The notes below the pieces were generated by a model. That model had not been told where the DNA came from and did no database searches. It worked only from the letters and a program-made list of their open reading frames with translations. This document shows positions 12,644 to 24,728 of a DNA stretch of 64,000 bases, one piece after another (the first letter of the stretch is position 1; each line of letters starts with the position of its first letter). A program made the position numbers and the translations under genes. The DNA is from Symbiodinium natans. Its lineage: Eukaryota > Sar > Dinophyceae > Suessiales > Symbiodiniaceae. The DNA is taken from positions 56,001 to 120,000 of the forward strand of contig CAJNDS010000216.1 in NCBI GenBank assembly GCA_905221605.1, given 5' to 3'.

Positions 12644-13899
12644 ATATATGGGCGATGGAACAGGTGTCCTTTAGATCGTTTTCTGCATCTTCAAGCGAAG
12701 AAAAGGGACACCACAAGAAAACACTTAGGGTGTCCCTTTTGCTCGTTTGAAGACACAGCAAGCGATTAAAAGGGGCGCCCATTTTGGATTGGCAGCAAAC
12801 CCAGCTGATGCTCATGATTTATCTCTCTCCCCATATATGGGCGATGGAACGGGTGTCCTTTTTGGATCGTTTTCTGCATCTTCAAGCGAAGAAAAGGGAC
12901 ACCACAAGAAAACACTTAGTAAGGGTGCCCCTTTTGCTCGTTTCAAGACACAGAAAGCGATTAAAAGGGACGCCCATTTTGGATCGGCAGCAAACCCAGC
13001 TGATGCTCATGATTTATCTCTGTCGATATATGGGCGATGGAACGGGTGTCCTTCCTGATCGTTTTCTGCATCTTCAAGGGAGAAGGAAGGGCACCGCCCA
13101 AGAAGGAAAAGTAACATCAGATATAGGGAGGGAAATTGAAGAGCTCCTCTCTTTACTTAGTCATTCCCTTTCCTCTCTTCTTATCTGTTGTTTTCTTCGC
13201 TTCAAAAAGCAAAATAAGGGAAAAGAGATTTCCTGAAGAGGAGGGAGGGCACCTATTGAAGAGCTCCTGTCTTTACTTAGTCATTCCCTTTCCTCTCTTA
13301 TCCGTTGTTTTATTCGCTTCAAAAAGCAAAATAAGCGAAAAAGAGATTTCCTGAAGAGGAGGGAGGGCACCTATCTGTAAAGAGCAATCGTTTAGAGGGG
13401 AACAGGAGAAGAGGAGCGAGAGAGAAGGACAGAGGAGAGATACAGGGAATCCAATTTCAATAGAACAGCAAAGAAAAGAATCGAAGAGAGATGAATAGAG
13501 AAGAGGGAGAGACAAAACAAGGCGCAGAGAAGACGGCACTCTTCTTTATCTATCCTCCCTCCCTTATCTCTCCCTTCCCTCTTTCTTTTCCAGATAAGAA
13601 CAACTAACGAGGAATAATTATGAAAAGGAGAAGAGTAAGGAAAGGAGCAGAAGAGATAGGCCGAGAAGAGGGATATGATGAAGTACGGCAAGGTCCACGC
13701 GCAACCTCTGCTTACCCTGCCACTGTTTTATCCTGCAAGTTCCTTTCTTGTTGTTCATCAGTCAAAAAGTAACAGAAAGAGAGAAGGGAAAGGGAAGTGA
13801 GAGAGGAGAGAGAACAAGGATGCCATTTTTCTGGAAGGGTACTGGAAAGAAGAGAAGAGACAGGAAGCAAGGAGACGGAGTGACAAAATAAAGCGCAAA
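11703..13899. repeat. Segmental duplication, copy 1
   Basis: This block matches 15,345-17,370 almost base for base apart from tract-length changes. It starts with a purine-rich leader (gagatttaaaggagaac). Then come about six tandem 200-270 bp units, each made of a (CT)n tract, a tatatgggcgatgg motif, cattttggattggcag and cagctgatgctcatgat. It ends with purine-rich sequence including two near-identical copies of an 80-100 bp segment (13,130-13,370). Polypurine/polypyrimidine asymmetry is strong. No gene is apparent. Confidence 0.8.
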
Positions 13900-13949
13900 G
13901 CTCTACATATATCATCTCTCCCTTGTCTCTCCCTATTCCCTTTTGATGG

Positions 13950-15344
13950 GACGCCCCAGAACTAAAATATTTAAATCCAGGTATTTGAATAATTAAATTC
14001 TTTAAATTATTTAAATGGTTGGGTTTCCAGAGGAACCAATGGATTTGAATAATTAGATTATTTAGATTATTTTGGCGCCTCCTGTGAGCCAAGTCTGTGA
14101 TGAAGTATGTCCCTTCTCCCCGCGGGCCACATTTGTGATGAAGTATGTCCCCTCTCCCCGTGGGCCAAATTTGTGATGAAGCATGTCCCCTCTCCCCGTA
14201 GGCCAGGTCTGTGATCCAGCATCCCACCAGCGTGATGAAGTAGGTTCCCTCTCTTTGTGGCTGAAGTATGTCCCCTCGCCCCGTGGGCCATGTTTGTGAT
14301 CCAGCCCCCCAGCAGCGTGATGAAGTATATCCCCTCTCCCTGTGGGCCAAGTCTGTGATGAAGTATGTCCCTTCTCCCCATGATGAAGTATATTTGGAAG
14401 CTGAGAGTCGTGTTTTGGTGTGGTAGATTGTGGTAGATAGAAAGGAAAGGGCATGAGAAAGTAGCGAGAGGAGCTCTTCAATTCCCTTCCTGCTTTATTG
14501 CAACACATGCCCCTCTTGTTCTTCCTTTCTTGTGTTTTTGTCATTTAGAGGGGAACAGGAGAAGAGGAGCGAGAGAGAAGGAGAGGGGAGAGATAACAGG
14601 AATCCAATTTCAATGGAATGGCAAAGAAAAGAATAGAAGAGAGATGAATAGAGAAGATGGAGAGACAAAACGAGGCGCTGAGAAGATGGCACTCTTCTTT
14701 ATCTATCCTATCTCCCTTATCTCTCCCTTCCCTCTTTCTTTTCGAAATAAGAACAACTAAAGAGGAAGAATTTATGAAAAGGAGAAGAGTAAGGAAAAGA
14801 GCAGAAGAGATAGGCCGAGAAGAGGGACATGATGAAGTACGGCAAGGTCCAAGCGCAAGGAGTCACCCTCTGCTTTACCTTCCACTGCTTTATCATACAC
14901 CTGTCTTGTGCTTTATCAGTTAAACGGAAACAGAAGGAGAGAAGGGAAAGGGAAGTGAGAGAGGAGAGACAACAAGGAGGCCATTTTAATTTTCTGGAAG
15001 GGTACTGAACAGAAGAGAGGAGACAAGAAACAAGGAGACGGAGGAACACAACAAGGCGCAAAGAAGATGGCACTCTTCTTTGTCTATCATCTCTCCCTTC
15101 CTTGTCTCTCCCTTTTCCCTCTATTCTTAAAAAGGACAAGACCTCTTCGCAGATAGGTGCCCTCTCTCCTCTTCAGGAAGCCCCCATTGCCCTTATTTTG
15201 CTTGCTTTCTGAAACGACAAGGAAAACAACACATAGAAAGAGAGGAAATGGAATGAACCAATAGGCAGTGGAGCTCTTCAATTTCTTTCCCTATCTCTTT
15301 TCTTCTTTTTTTATTCTTCATTCAACAAGGAAAAGAAGCTTCCT
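13950..15344. repeat. Spacer between duplicated blocks, with a minisatellite
   Basis: Contains an AT-rich stretch (13,960-14,070). A degenerate tandem repeat of roughly 45 bp lies at 14,090-14,395 and is built on tgatgaagtatgtcccctctcc; about eight copies are recognisable. Purine-rich sequence at 14,540-15,150 is a diverged relative of 13,380-13,900. No coding evidence. Confidence 0.65.
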
Positions 15345-15805
15345 TTTGTGTGTTTCTGAGATTTAAAGGAGAACAAGAGAAGAGAAGGGAGAGAGAAACA
15401 AGAGAGGAGAGATCAACAGGAATGCAACTCTAAATGGAAGAGCAATGAAAAGAATGGAAGAGAAATGAGGACAGGCGAAATGCAAAAATCAGGCAAAGAG
15501 AAGATGGTGCTCGTTTTCATCTTTCCTCTGGTTCTTATTTTCTCTTCTCTTGTTCATTTCCGTTAGAAAAAACAAAAGGAATAACAATGAACATGTAAGC
15601 AAACCCAGCTGATGCTCATGATTTTTTCCTTTCTCCCTCTCTCTCTCCATATATGGGCGATGGAACGGGTGTCCTTGTTGGGCCGTTTCCTGCATCTTCA
15701 AGTGAGGAACCTAAGTGTTTTCTTTTGTTCGTTTGAAGACACAGAAAGCGATTAAAAGGGACGTCCATTTTGGATTGGCAGCCAACCCAGCTGATGCTCA
15801 TGATT

Positions 15806-15869
<64 letters not shown>

Positions 15870-16046
15870 TCTCTATCTCTCGATGGAATGGGTGTCCTTT
15901 TTTGATCGTTTTCTGCATCTTCAAGCGAGGAAAAGGGACACCCCACAAGAAAGCACTTAGGGTGTCCCTTTTGCTCGTTTGAAGACACAGAAAGCGATTA
16001 AAAGGGACGCCCGTTTTGGATTGGCAGCCAACCCAGCTGATGCTCA

Positions 16047-16089
<43 letters not shown>

Positions 16090-17370
16090 CTCTCTCCTGT
16101 CTCTCTCCCTATATATGGGCGATGGAACAGGTGTCCTTTTAGATCGTTTTCTGCATCTTCAAGCGAAGAAAAGGGACACCACAAGAAAACACTTAGGGTG
16201 TCCCTTTTGCTCGTTTGAAGACACAGCAAGCGATTAAAAGGGGCGCCCATTTTGGATTGGCAGCAAACCCAGCTGATGCTCATGATTTATCTCTCTCCCC
16301 ATATATGGGCGATGGAACGGGTGTCCTTTTTGGATCGTTTTCTGCATCTTCAAGCGAAGAAAAGGGACACCACGAGAAAACACTTAGTAAGGGTGCCCCT
16401 TTTGCTCGTTTCAAGACACAGAAAGCGATTAAAAGGGACGCCCATTTTGGATCGGCAGCAAACCCAGCTGATGCTCATGATTTATCTCTGTCTATATATG
16501 GGCGATGGAACGGGTGTCCTTCCTGATCGTTTTCTGCATCTTCAAGGGAGAAAGAAGGGCACCGCCCAAGAAGGAAAAGTAACATCAGATATAGGGAGGG
16601 AAATTGAAGAGCTCCTCTCTTTACTTAGTCATTCCCTTTCCTCTCTTCTTATCTGTTGTTTTCTTCGCTTCAAAAAGCAAAATAAGGGAAAAGAGATTTC
16701 CTGAAGAGGAGGGAGGGCACCTATTGAAGAGCTCCTGTCTTTACTTAGTCATTCCCTTTCCTCTCTTATCCGTTGTTTTATTCGCTTCAAAAAGCAAAAT
16801 AAGCGAAAAGAGATTTCCTGAAGAGGAGGGAGGGCACCTATCTGTAAAGAGCAATCGTTTAGAGGGGAACAGGAGAAGAGGAGCGAGAGAGAAGGACAGA
16901 GGAGAGATACAGGGAATCCAATTTCAATAGAACAGCAAAGAAAAGAATAGAAGAGAGATGAATAGAGAAAGGGGAGAGACAAAACAAGGCGCAGAGAAGA
17001 TGGCACTCTTCTTTATCTATCCTCCCTCCCTTATCTCTCCCTTCCCTCTTTCTTTTCCAGATAAGAACAACTAAAGAGGAATAATTATGAAAAGGAGAAG
17101 AGTAAGGAAAAGAGCAGAAGAGATGGGCCGAGAAGAGGGATATGATGAAGTACGGCAAGGTCCACGCGCAACGTCTGCTTACCCTGCCGCTGTTTTATCC
17201 TGCAAGTTTCTTTCTTGTTGTTCATCAGTCAAAAAGTAACAGAAAGAGAGAAGGGAAAGGGAAGTGAGAGAGGCGAGAGAACAAGGATGCCATTTTTCTG
17301 GAAGGGTACTGGAAAGAAGAGAAGAGACAGGAAGCAAGGAGACGGGGTGACAAAATAAAGCGCAAAGCTC
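15345..17370. repeat. Segmental duplication, copy 2
   Basis: Second copy of 11,703-13,899, offset by 3.64 kb at its left end and 3.47 kb at its right end because the (CT)n units differ in number and length. Most other differences are single-base changes, so the duplication is recent. It ends where copy 1 runs into tacatatatcatctctc and this copy runs into the ATC-type microsatellite. Confidence 0.8.
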
Positions 17371-17379
17371 TATCATCAT

Positions 17380-17545
17380 TGTCATCACACTCTTCATCTG
17401 CATGAGTCCTTTCATTGTACTGGCATAACTTCACTGCATCAATTGCATAAAGCTTTCCCAGCAGCATCATCATCTTCATCATCTTCATCATCTTCATCAG
17501 CTCCTTGATCTTGTTCATCCTCATCATCTTCATCATCTAGTCAGT
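17380..17545. repeat. (TCATCT/TCA)n microsatellite
   Basis: Trinucleotide-like runs of TCATCATCTTCATC with interruptions. On the minus strand they read as Met/Lys-rich frames that are artefacts of the repeat. Confidence 0.85.
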
Positions 17546-17737
17546 TGTTCGCATCGTCATCATGTGTTTATGTTTTGCTGCGGTATGCAGACCCCTGTTT
17601 CTTGCAAACAAATGGCCGCGTGCCAATATTAATTGCTTGTAACCGGGCCGCGGCCCACATACGCGACATACCCCGTTACAGGGGGTATGTATCAATGGTC
17701 GCGGTTTTGCGACAGACCTGTTTGTTGTTGTCTGCAG

Positions 17738-17892
17738 GTTCCAAGTCTTGCTTATCGGGGGGTAAGTGTTCGTAAGTTTAAAGGAGCAAATATAAGTATC
17801 CCTGAATTTGAAACCCCCTTAAACTCTTAAAGGCTGAGTACGCGGAGTGGTTCCAAGATCTTGCTTATCGGGGGGTAAGTGTTCGTAAATTT
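17738..17892. repeat. Short direct repeat
   Basis: The motif cttgcttatcggggggtaag plus tgttcgtaa occurs twice, at about 17,748 and 17,862, preceded each time by ggttccaag. The intervening sequence is unrelated. It may be a small duplication; the ggggtaagt core resembles a splice donor but no exon is evident. Confidence 0.6.
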
Positions 17893-17939
17893 CACCAAAA
17901 ACATGACAATCTTTCCGCGGAATATGTGTCAGTAGAGCC

Positions 17940-18780
17940 GTGCCATAATTTAAATAATTCAAATATTTTAAACAATCTAATAATTTTAAAAATTTAAATC
18001 CGAAAGGGGGGGGGGACCACCCCCCCTCCCCAGAATTAAATAATTAAATAATTTAAATAAGACGGGGAGGTTTCGGATTTAAATTATTTAAATTGTTTAA
18101 TCCTTAGGGGGCAGCGGGTGGCCCCCCCCCCTTTTCGGATTTAAATTATTGAAATTATTGAAATTATTGAAATTATTGAAATTATGTAAATAATTTAAAT
18201 CCGTTCGAAGCCTTAAATAATTGTTTAAATTATTTAAATTATTTAAATCCCGGCCGAATTAGATAATTTAAATATTTTAAATCCGAAACCTGCCCGTCAT
18301 ATTCAAATTTAAATTATTTGATTCCCAGGCGATTTAAAGAATTTAAATAGTTTAAATAATGAAAAATGATTTAAATCCGAAAGGGGGGGGGGACCACCCC
18401 CCCTCCCCAGAATTAAATAATTTAAAAAGTGTAAATACGACGGGGAGGTTTCGGATTTAAGTTATTTGAATTATTTAAGTCTTAGGGGGCAGGGGGGGGT
18501 GGTCCCCCCCTTTTCGGATTTAAATTATTTAAATTATTTAGAATATTTAAATTATTTAAACTATTTCAATTATTTAAATTATGTAAATTGTTGATATTAT
18601 TTACAAATTATTCACATTATTTAATTCCAGGCCGAATTAAATAACTTAAGTAATTTAAATCCGAAACCTGCCCGTCATATTTATGTTATTTAATTATTTA
18701 AATAAATTTCGATACTTAAATTCTTTAAATTATTTAAATTACTTAAGTCAATCTAATTAAGTAAAAAACAATATAAACCC
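17940..18780. repeat. AT-rich block with mirrored G-run/C-run segments
   Basis: TTTAAAT-type sequence interrupted by G(9-10)ACCACC(7) segments at about 18,005 and 18,380 (offset about 376 bp), and by the opposite orientation (GGGGGCAG...C-run...TTTTCGGA) at about 18,107 and 18,485. The block is thus both directly and invertedly repeated and can form several large hairpins. No coding signal. Confidence 0.75.
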
Positions 18781-18794
18781 AAGCAAGCACGAGA

Positions 18795-19140
18795 GCCCGG
18801 GGGGCTGGAGACTACAGTCAGAGAGCTCGGGGGCCTGCAGACTACAGCCACAGCCAGACAGCCCGGAGGCCTGGTGACTACAGCGAGAGAGACCGGGGGC
18901 CTGGAGACTACAGTCAGAGAGCTCGGGGGCCTGCAGACTACAGCCAGACAGCCCGGGACCCTGGTGACTACAGCGAGCCCGGGGGCCTGGAGACTCTACA
19001 GTCAGAGAGCTCGGGGCCCTGCAGACTACAGCCAGACAGCCCGGGACCCTGGTGACTACAGCGAGCCCGGGGGCCTGGAGACTCTACAGTCAGAGAGCTC
19101 GGGGGCCTGCAGACTACAGCCACAGCTCGGGGCCTACGGC
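18795..19140. repeat. GC-rich minisatellite
   Basis: Tandem copies of roughly 85-95 bp built from GGGGGCCTGGAGACTACAG, CAGAGAGCTCGGG and CAGACTACAGCCAGACAG. A plus-strand open frame runs through it to 19,500, but its composition simply follows the repeat and the GGGAAA-rich sequence after it, so I do not call a gene. Confidence 0.8.
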
Positions 19141-19880
19141 CTGCTTCGCGGGAAATCCCGTGGGAAAAGGAAGCCCTTATTTTTGAAGTCTTGCGAGATT
19201 TCTCGCGGGATACGTTTTAATTTCGAAGGGGATCCGAGGGAAAACCAAGGGAAGTTCAAAGGGAAGTCCAAGGGAACAGTAAAAGGAAGATTTGACTCTC
19301 ACGGGAAACTGAAGGGAAACCAAAAAAAACATCAAAGGGAAACCACGGGAAAACCAGAAAAACTCAAGGGAGAGCTCGCGGGAATTTCTCCCGCCAAAAT
19401 TCGCGGGAGAAAAGTTTCGCGGAAGAAATATTCAAGGGGAATGCTTTTGTTAACGCTCGCCCCCGGACCCCCGGCTTTTTTTACAAGCCTTATGAATTAA
19501 CAAAACAAAATGCTCTTTTTTAAAAGGACTAAGAAGCGCATTTAAATATTTTAAATGAGTATTTGTGTTGCTGTTTTTTTTATTTTTCTTGTAAGGCCTA
19601 GGCTTTCAGAATTTCAGGAAAATTGCAAAAAAAAAAAACTTAAATGGTTTATTTGCTGAAAAAATTACAAACAAAAATCCAAAAATATAACGTACCCATG
19701 GAACTTCATGGCCTTTCCAAATATTGAAATGCCCCTAGTTTCCTGAAAATCTATCAAATTTTAACCTAATATTCAAGTATTTTCCAGAAAGGGTCAGGCC
19801 AATTTAAATAAAAAAAAATTAAACTCAGTAAAACTATTGGAAAAATGAATTTATTTTCCGGAAAAGTCAGGCCCATTTAA
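19141..19880. other. Purine-rich then AT-rich sequence
   Basis: From 19,141 to 19,440 the sequence is dominated by GGGAAA-type words. From 19,500 it is AT-rich and grades into the satellite. Confidence 0.5.
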
Positions 19881-21768
19881 AATTTTAAAATCCTTAAAAT
19901 CCTGAAAACCCTTAAAATTTTGAAAGCCCGGACCTTTTTTAAGGATTTTAAGGAATTTAAGGCATTTTAAAGTCTTAAAATCCTTAAAATCCTTAAAATT
20001 TTGAAAGAAAATTAAATTATTTTCCGGAAAGAGGCAGGCCCATTTAAAATTTTAAAAATCCTTAACATCCTTAAAATCCTTAAAATTTTGAAAGGTTGTG
20101 GCTTTCAAAATTTTAAGGATTTTAAGGAATTTAACGCCTTTTAAATTTCTTAAAATCCTTAAAATCCTTAAAATCCTTAAAATTTTGAAAGAAAATTAAA
20201 TTATTTTCCGGAAAGAGGCAGGCCCATTTAAAATTTTAAAAATCCTTAAAATCCTTAAAATCCTTAAAATTTTGAAAGCCCTGGCCTTTCAAAATTTTAA
20301 GGATTTTAGGAATTTAAGGCCTTTTAAATTTCTTAAAATCCTTAAAATCCTTAAAATTTCCTTAAAATTTTGAAAGAAAATTAAATTATTTTCCGGAAAG
20401 AGGCAGGCCCATTTAAAATTTTAAAAATCTTAAAATCCTTAAATCCTTAAAATTTTGAACGAACTTAAATTTATTTCCGGAAAGAATGGCAGGCCCATTT
20501 AATTTTAAAAATCTTAACATCCTTAAACTTTGAAAGCCCGGGCCTTTCAAAATGTTAAGGATTTTTAAGGAAAGTTAACGCCTTTTAAAATTTCTAAAAT
20601 CCTTTAAAATCCCTTAAATTTGTGAAGAAAATTAAATCATTTCCGGAAAAGAGGGAGGCCCATTTTAAACATTTTAAAATCTTTAAAAATCCTTAAAATC
20701 CTTAAATGTGAAGCCCGGGCCTTTCAAAAAATTTAAAGATTTTAAGGAATTTAAGGCCTTTTAAATTTCTTAAAATCCTTAAAATCCTTAAAAATTTGAA
20801 AGAAAATTAAATCATTTTCCGGAAAGAGGCAGGCCCATTTAAAATTTTAAAAATCCTTAAAATCCTGAAAATCCTTAAAATTTTGAAAGCTCGGACCTTT
20901 CAAAATTTTAAGGATTTTTTTAAGGAATTTAAGGCCTTTTAAATTCTTAAAACCCTTAAAATTTTGAAAGAGAATTAAATTATTTTCCGGAAAGAGCAGG
21001 CCCCATTTAAAATTTAAAAATCCTTGAAAATCCTTAAAATCCTTAAAATTGAAAGGTTGGGGGACTTGTCAAAATTTTAAAGGATTTTAAGGAATTTAGG
21101 CTTGTTAATTTCTTAAAATCCTTAAACATTCATTAAAAATCCTCAAAATTTTTGAAAAGAAAATTCAAATTATTTTCGGAAGAGCAGGCACATTTTTTTC
21201 AACATTTTAAAAAATCCTTAAAACCTTAAAACATCCTTAAAATTGAAAGCCCGGGCTTTTCAAATTTTTACGGCTTTTAAGGAATTTAAGGCCTTTTAAA
21301 TTCTTAAACTCCTTTATAAATCCTTAAATCCTTTTCCGGAAAGAGGCAGGCCCATTTAAAATTTTAAAAATCCTTAAAATCCTTAAAATCCTTAAAATTT
21401 TGAAAGCCCGGGCCTTTCAAAATTTTTAGGATTTTAAGGGTTTTAAGGCCTGTTAAATTTCTTAAAATCCTTAAAATCCTTAAAATCCTTAAAATTTTGA
21501 AAGAAAATTAAACTATTTTCCGGAAAGAGGCAGGCCCATTTAAAATTTTAAAAATCCTTAAAATCCTTAAAATCCTTAAAATTTGAAAGGTTGGGGCTTT
21601 CAAAACTTTAAGGATTTTAAGGAATTTAACGCCTTCTAAATTTCTTAAAATCCTTAAAATCCTTAAAATTTTGAAATAAAATTAAAATATATTCCGGAAA
21701 GAGTCAGGCCCATTTAAAATTTTAAAAATCCTTAAATTCCTTAAAATCCTTAAAATTTTGAAAGCCCC
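19881..21768 (+). repeat. 184-bp satellite array, left arm
   Basis: About ten monomers of roughly 180-185 bp. Each carries the marker ttttccggaaagaggcaggc followed by ccattt, then runs of ccttaaaat and a hairpin ccttaaaattttgaaag...ctttcaaaattttaagg. Markers at 20,031, 20,215 and 20,400 give a 184-185 bp period. Several monomers at 20,400-21,300 are degenerate. The pieces are themselves palindromic, so each monomer is made of two half-units. Confidence 0.9.
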
Positions 21769-23560
21769 AACCTTTCAAAATTTTAAGGATTTTAAGGATT
21801 TTAAGGATTTTTAAATTTTTAAATGGGCCTGCCTCTTTCCGGAAAATGATTTAATTTTCTTTCAAAATTTTAAGGATTTTAAGGATTTTAAGGATTTTAA
21901 GAAATTTAAAAGGCCTTAAATTCCTTAAAATCCTTAAAATTTTGAAAGGCCCGGGCTTTCAAAATTTTAAGGATTTTAAGGATTTTAAGGATTTTTAAAA
22001 TTTTAAATGGGCCTGCCTCTTTCCGGAAAATATTTTAATTTTCTTTCAAAATTTTAAGGATTTTAAGGATTTTAAGGATTTTAAGAAATTTAAAAGGCCT
22101 TAAATTCCTTAAAATCCTTAAAATTTTGAAAGCCCCAAGCTTTCAAAATTTTAAGGATTTTAAGGATTTTAAGGATTTTTAAAATTTTAAATGGGCCTGC
22201 CTCTTTCCGGAAAATAATTTAATTTTCTTTCAAAATTTTAAGGATTTTAAGGATTTTATGGATTTTAAGAAATTTAAAAGGCCTTAAATTCCTTAAAATC
22301 CTTAAAGTTTTGAAAGCCCCAACCTTTCAAAATTTTTAAGGGTTTTAAGGATTTTTAAAATTTTAAATGGGCCTGCCTCTTTCCGGAAAATAATTGAATT
22401 TTCTTTCAAAATTTTAAGGATTTTAAGGATGTTAAGGATTTTGAGAAATTTAAAAGGCCTTAAATTCCTTAAAATCCTTAAAATTTTGAAAGGCCTGGGC
22501 TTTCAAAATTTTAAGGATTTTAAGGATTTTAAGGATTTTTAAAATTTTAAATGGGCCTGCCTCTTTCCGGAAAATAATTTAGTTTTCTTTCAAAATTTTA
22601 AGGATTTTAAGGATTTTAAGAAATTTAAAAGGCCTTAAATTCCTTAAAATCCTTAAAATTTTGAAAGGCCCGGGCTTTCAAAATTTTAAGGATTTTAAGG
22701 ATTTTAAGGATTTTAAAATTTTAAATGGGCCTGCCTCTTTCCGGAAAATAATTTAATTTTCTTTCAAAATTTTAAGGATTTTAAGGATTTTAAGAAATTT
22801 AAAAGGCCTTAAATTCCTTAAAATCCTTAAAGTTTTGAAAGCCCCAACCTTTCAAAATTTTAAGGATTTTAAGGATTTTAAGGATTTTTAAAATTTTAAA
22901 TGGGCCTGCCTCTTTCCGGAAAATGATTTAATTTTCTTTCAAAATTTTAAGGATTTTCAGGATTTTAAGGATTTTAAGAAATTTAAAAGGCCTTAAATTC
23001 CTTAAAATCCTTAAAATTTTGAAAGGCCCGGGCTTTCAAAATTTTAAGGATTTTAAGGATTTTAAGGATTTTTAAAATTTTAAATGGGCCTGCCTCTTTC
23101 TGGAAAATGATTTAATTTTCTTTCAAAATTTTAAGGATTTTAAGGATTTTAAGAAATTTAAAAGGCCTTAAATTCCTTAAAATCCTTAAAATTTTGAAAG
23201 GCTCGGGCTTTCAAAATTTTAAGGATTTTTTAAAGGAAAAATTTAATTTTCTTTCAAAATTTTTTTTTTTAAGAAAGGATTTTAAGAAATTTAAAAGGCC
23301 TTAAATTCCTTAAAATCCTTAAAATTTTGAAAGGCCCGGGCTTTCAAAATTTTAAGGATTTTAAGGATTTTAAGGATTTTTAAACTTTTAAATGGGCCTG
23401 CCTCTTTCCGGAAAATAATTTAATTTTCTTTCAAAATTTTAAGGATTTTAAGGATTTTAAGAAATTTAAAAGGCCTTAAATTCCTTAAAATCCTTAAAAT
23501 TTTGAAAGGTCCGGGCTTTCAAAATTTTAAGGATTTTGTGGTCCTTTTAAAATTTTGGAA
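21769..23560 (-). repeat. 184-bp satellite array, right arm (inverted)
   Basis: The same monomer in reverse orientation (marker gggcctgcctctttccgg), with markers at 21,825, 22,009 and 22,193 and about nine copies in all. These copies are more uniform than the left arm. The orientation flips at the hairpin attttgaaag-ccccaac-ctttcaaaat around 21,768. One copy near 23,230-23,280 is rearranged. Confidence 0.9.
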
Positions 23561-23740
23561 AACCCCTAAATTCCTTAAAATCCTTAAAGTTTTGGAAGGC
23601 GAAGCAGGACCGTCAAATAACGCATAAAGGTCCTACATACATATTTCGATAGCATGTATGTTGGAAGTATGACAATTTAAATTGATTTTTGTATCGGCAG
23701 CACTTTAATTTAACGTTTTATATTGACGGCTGATTTTGAC

Positions 23741-23935
23741 ACCTCAATTTAAAATTTTAAATTGAGGGTCATTTTTTTCGCACCTCAATTTAAAATTTTA
23801 AATTGAGGGTTGTTTTTTTGGCCCCTCAATTTAAAATTTTAAATTGAGGGTCGTTTTTTTGGACCCTCAATTTAAAATTTTAAATTGAGGGTCGTTTTTT
23901 TGGACTGTCAATTTAAAATTTTAAATTGAGGTGTC
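23741..23935. repeat. 41-bp tandem repeat of perfect palindromes
   Basis: Five copies with a 41-bp period (starting 23,742, 23,783, 23,824, 23,865 and about 23,906). Each contains the 26-bp palindrome whose left arm is cctcaatttaaaa and right arm is ttttaaattgagg, separated by gtcgttttttt-type spacers. Confidence 0.9.
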
Positions 23936-24199
23936 TCAGGTCTCTGTCCGAAAAACGTACGTTTTCAAGGCTACAGGATAATGAATTTCGTCGCCGAACA
24001 CGTTGCGATACACCGGACCCACAACTAAACTGAATACCTCGCACAGTTAAACTTGTGCTCCCGACACTGCTGGCTCAAGCCTGAACTCTCAACATTAAAC
24101 CCAGAGCCCTGCTGCCTGAATTATATACCCGAAACACTCAGCCCCATACAATCTTTATTAAACCCTATAGTATAAACTCTAAAGCCCTGGCACTCATTC

Positions 24200-24556
24200 C
24201 TGAGTCCCGGTGCCTGAACCGTACTCTGTACCCTAACCCTAAGCCCTAAACAACAAGCCCTAAACTCCAAACCCTAAACCCTAAACGCTGAACTTTACTT
24301 CCTAAGCCCTAAACCTTAAACCCTAAACCCTAGACCCTTAACCTAATAAGTTAAGGGTTTCGGGTTGAAGCTGTGGGCTCTGGAAGGTTTAAACCCTAAA
24401 CCCCAAACCCTTTCAACATTCACTTTGCACCTCAGAGTTCAATGTTAAGCTTGCAGGCTTCAGGTAAAGGGGTTGCGGGTTTACGGGTTTAGGGTCGAGG
24501 GCTTAGGGTTTAGGGTTTAGGGTTTAGGGTTTCGGGTTTAGTGTTTAGGGTTTGGA
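24200..24556. repeat. Degenerate telomere-like repeats
   Basis: CCCTAAA-type words at 24,200-24,345 change to TTTAGGG-type words at 24,478-24,556, with many one-base variants. They border the left side of the gene island. Confidence 0.85.
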
Positions 24557-24728
24557 GGATTGGTTCAACTGTGCTTCTTTTTTGGCCGTGCCATCGCCTC
24601 TGTGCCGGATGCGACGTGACACGTCCTGGTGTTAAAAAAAAAAGCACGGCAACTTTGTGCCTTCCGACCCGCACCGGCGTCCCAGCGCCCAGGAATACGG
24701 CGACTCAGCGCCCCTGTGACACGGCGAC

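Noticed and set aside
12078-16526. Many 60-150-codon frames rich in LSLSLS or ERERER
   Set aside because: They are translations of (CT)n tracts in duplicated repeats, without protein-like flanks.
18874-19500. A 208-codon plus-strand frame
   Set aside because: Its composition is dictated by a minisatellite and GGGAAA words, and there are no splice or domain signals.
19881-23560. Calling the 184-bp satellite a centromere
   Set aside because: Monomer length alone is not evidence; the array is short and reverses orientation.
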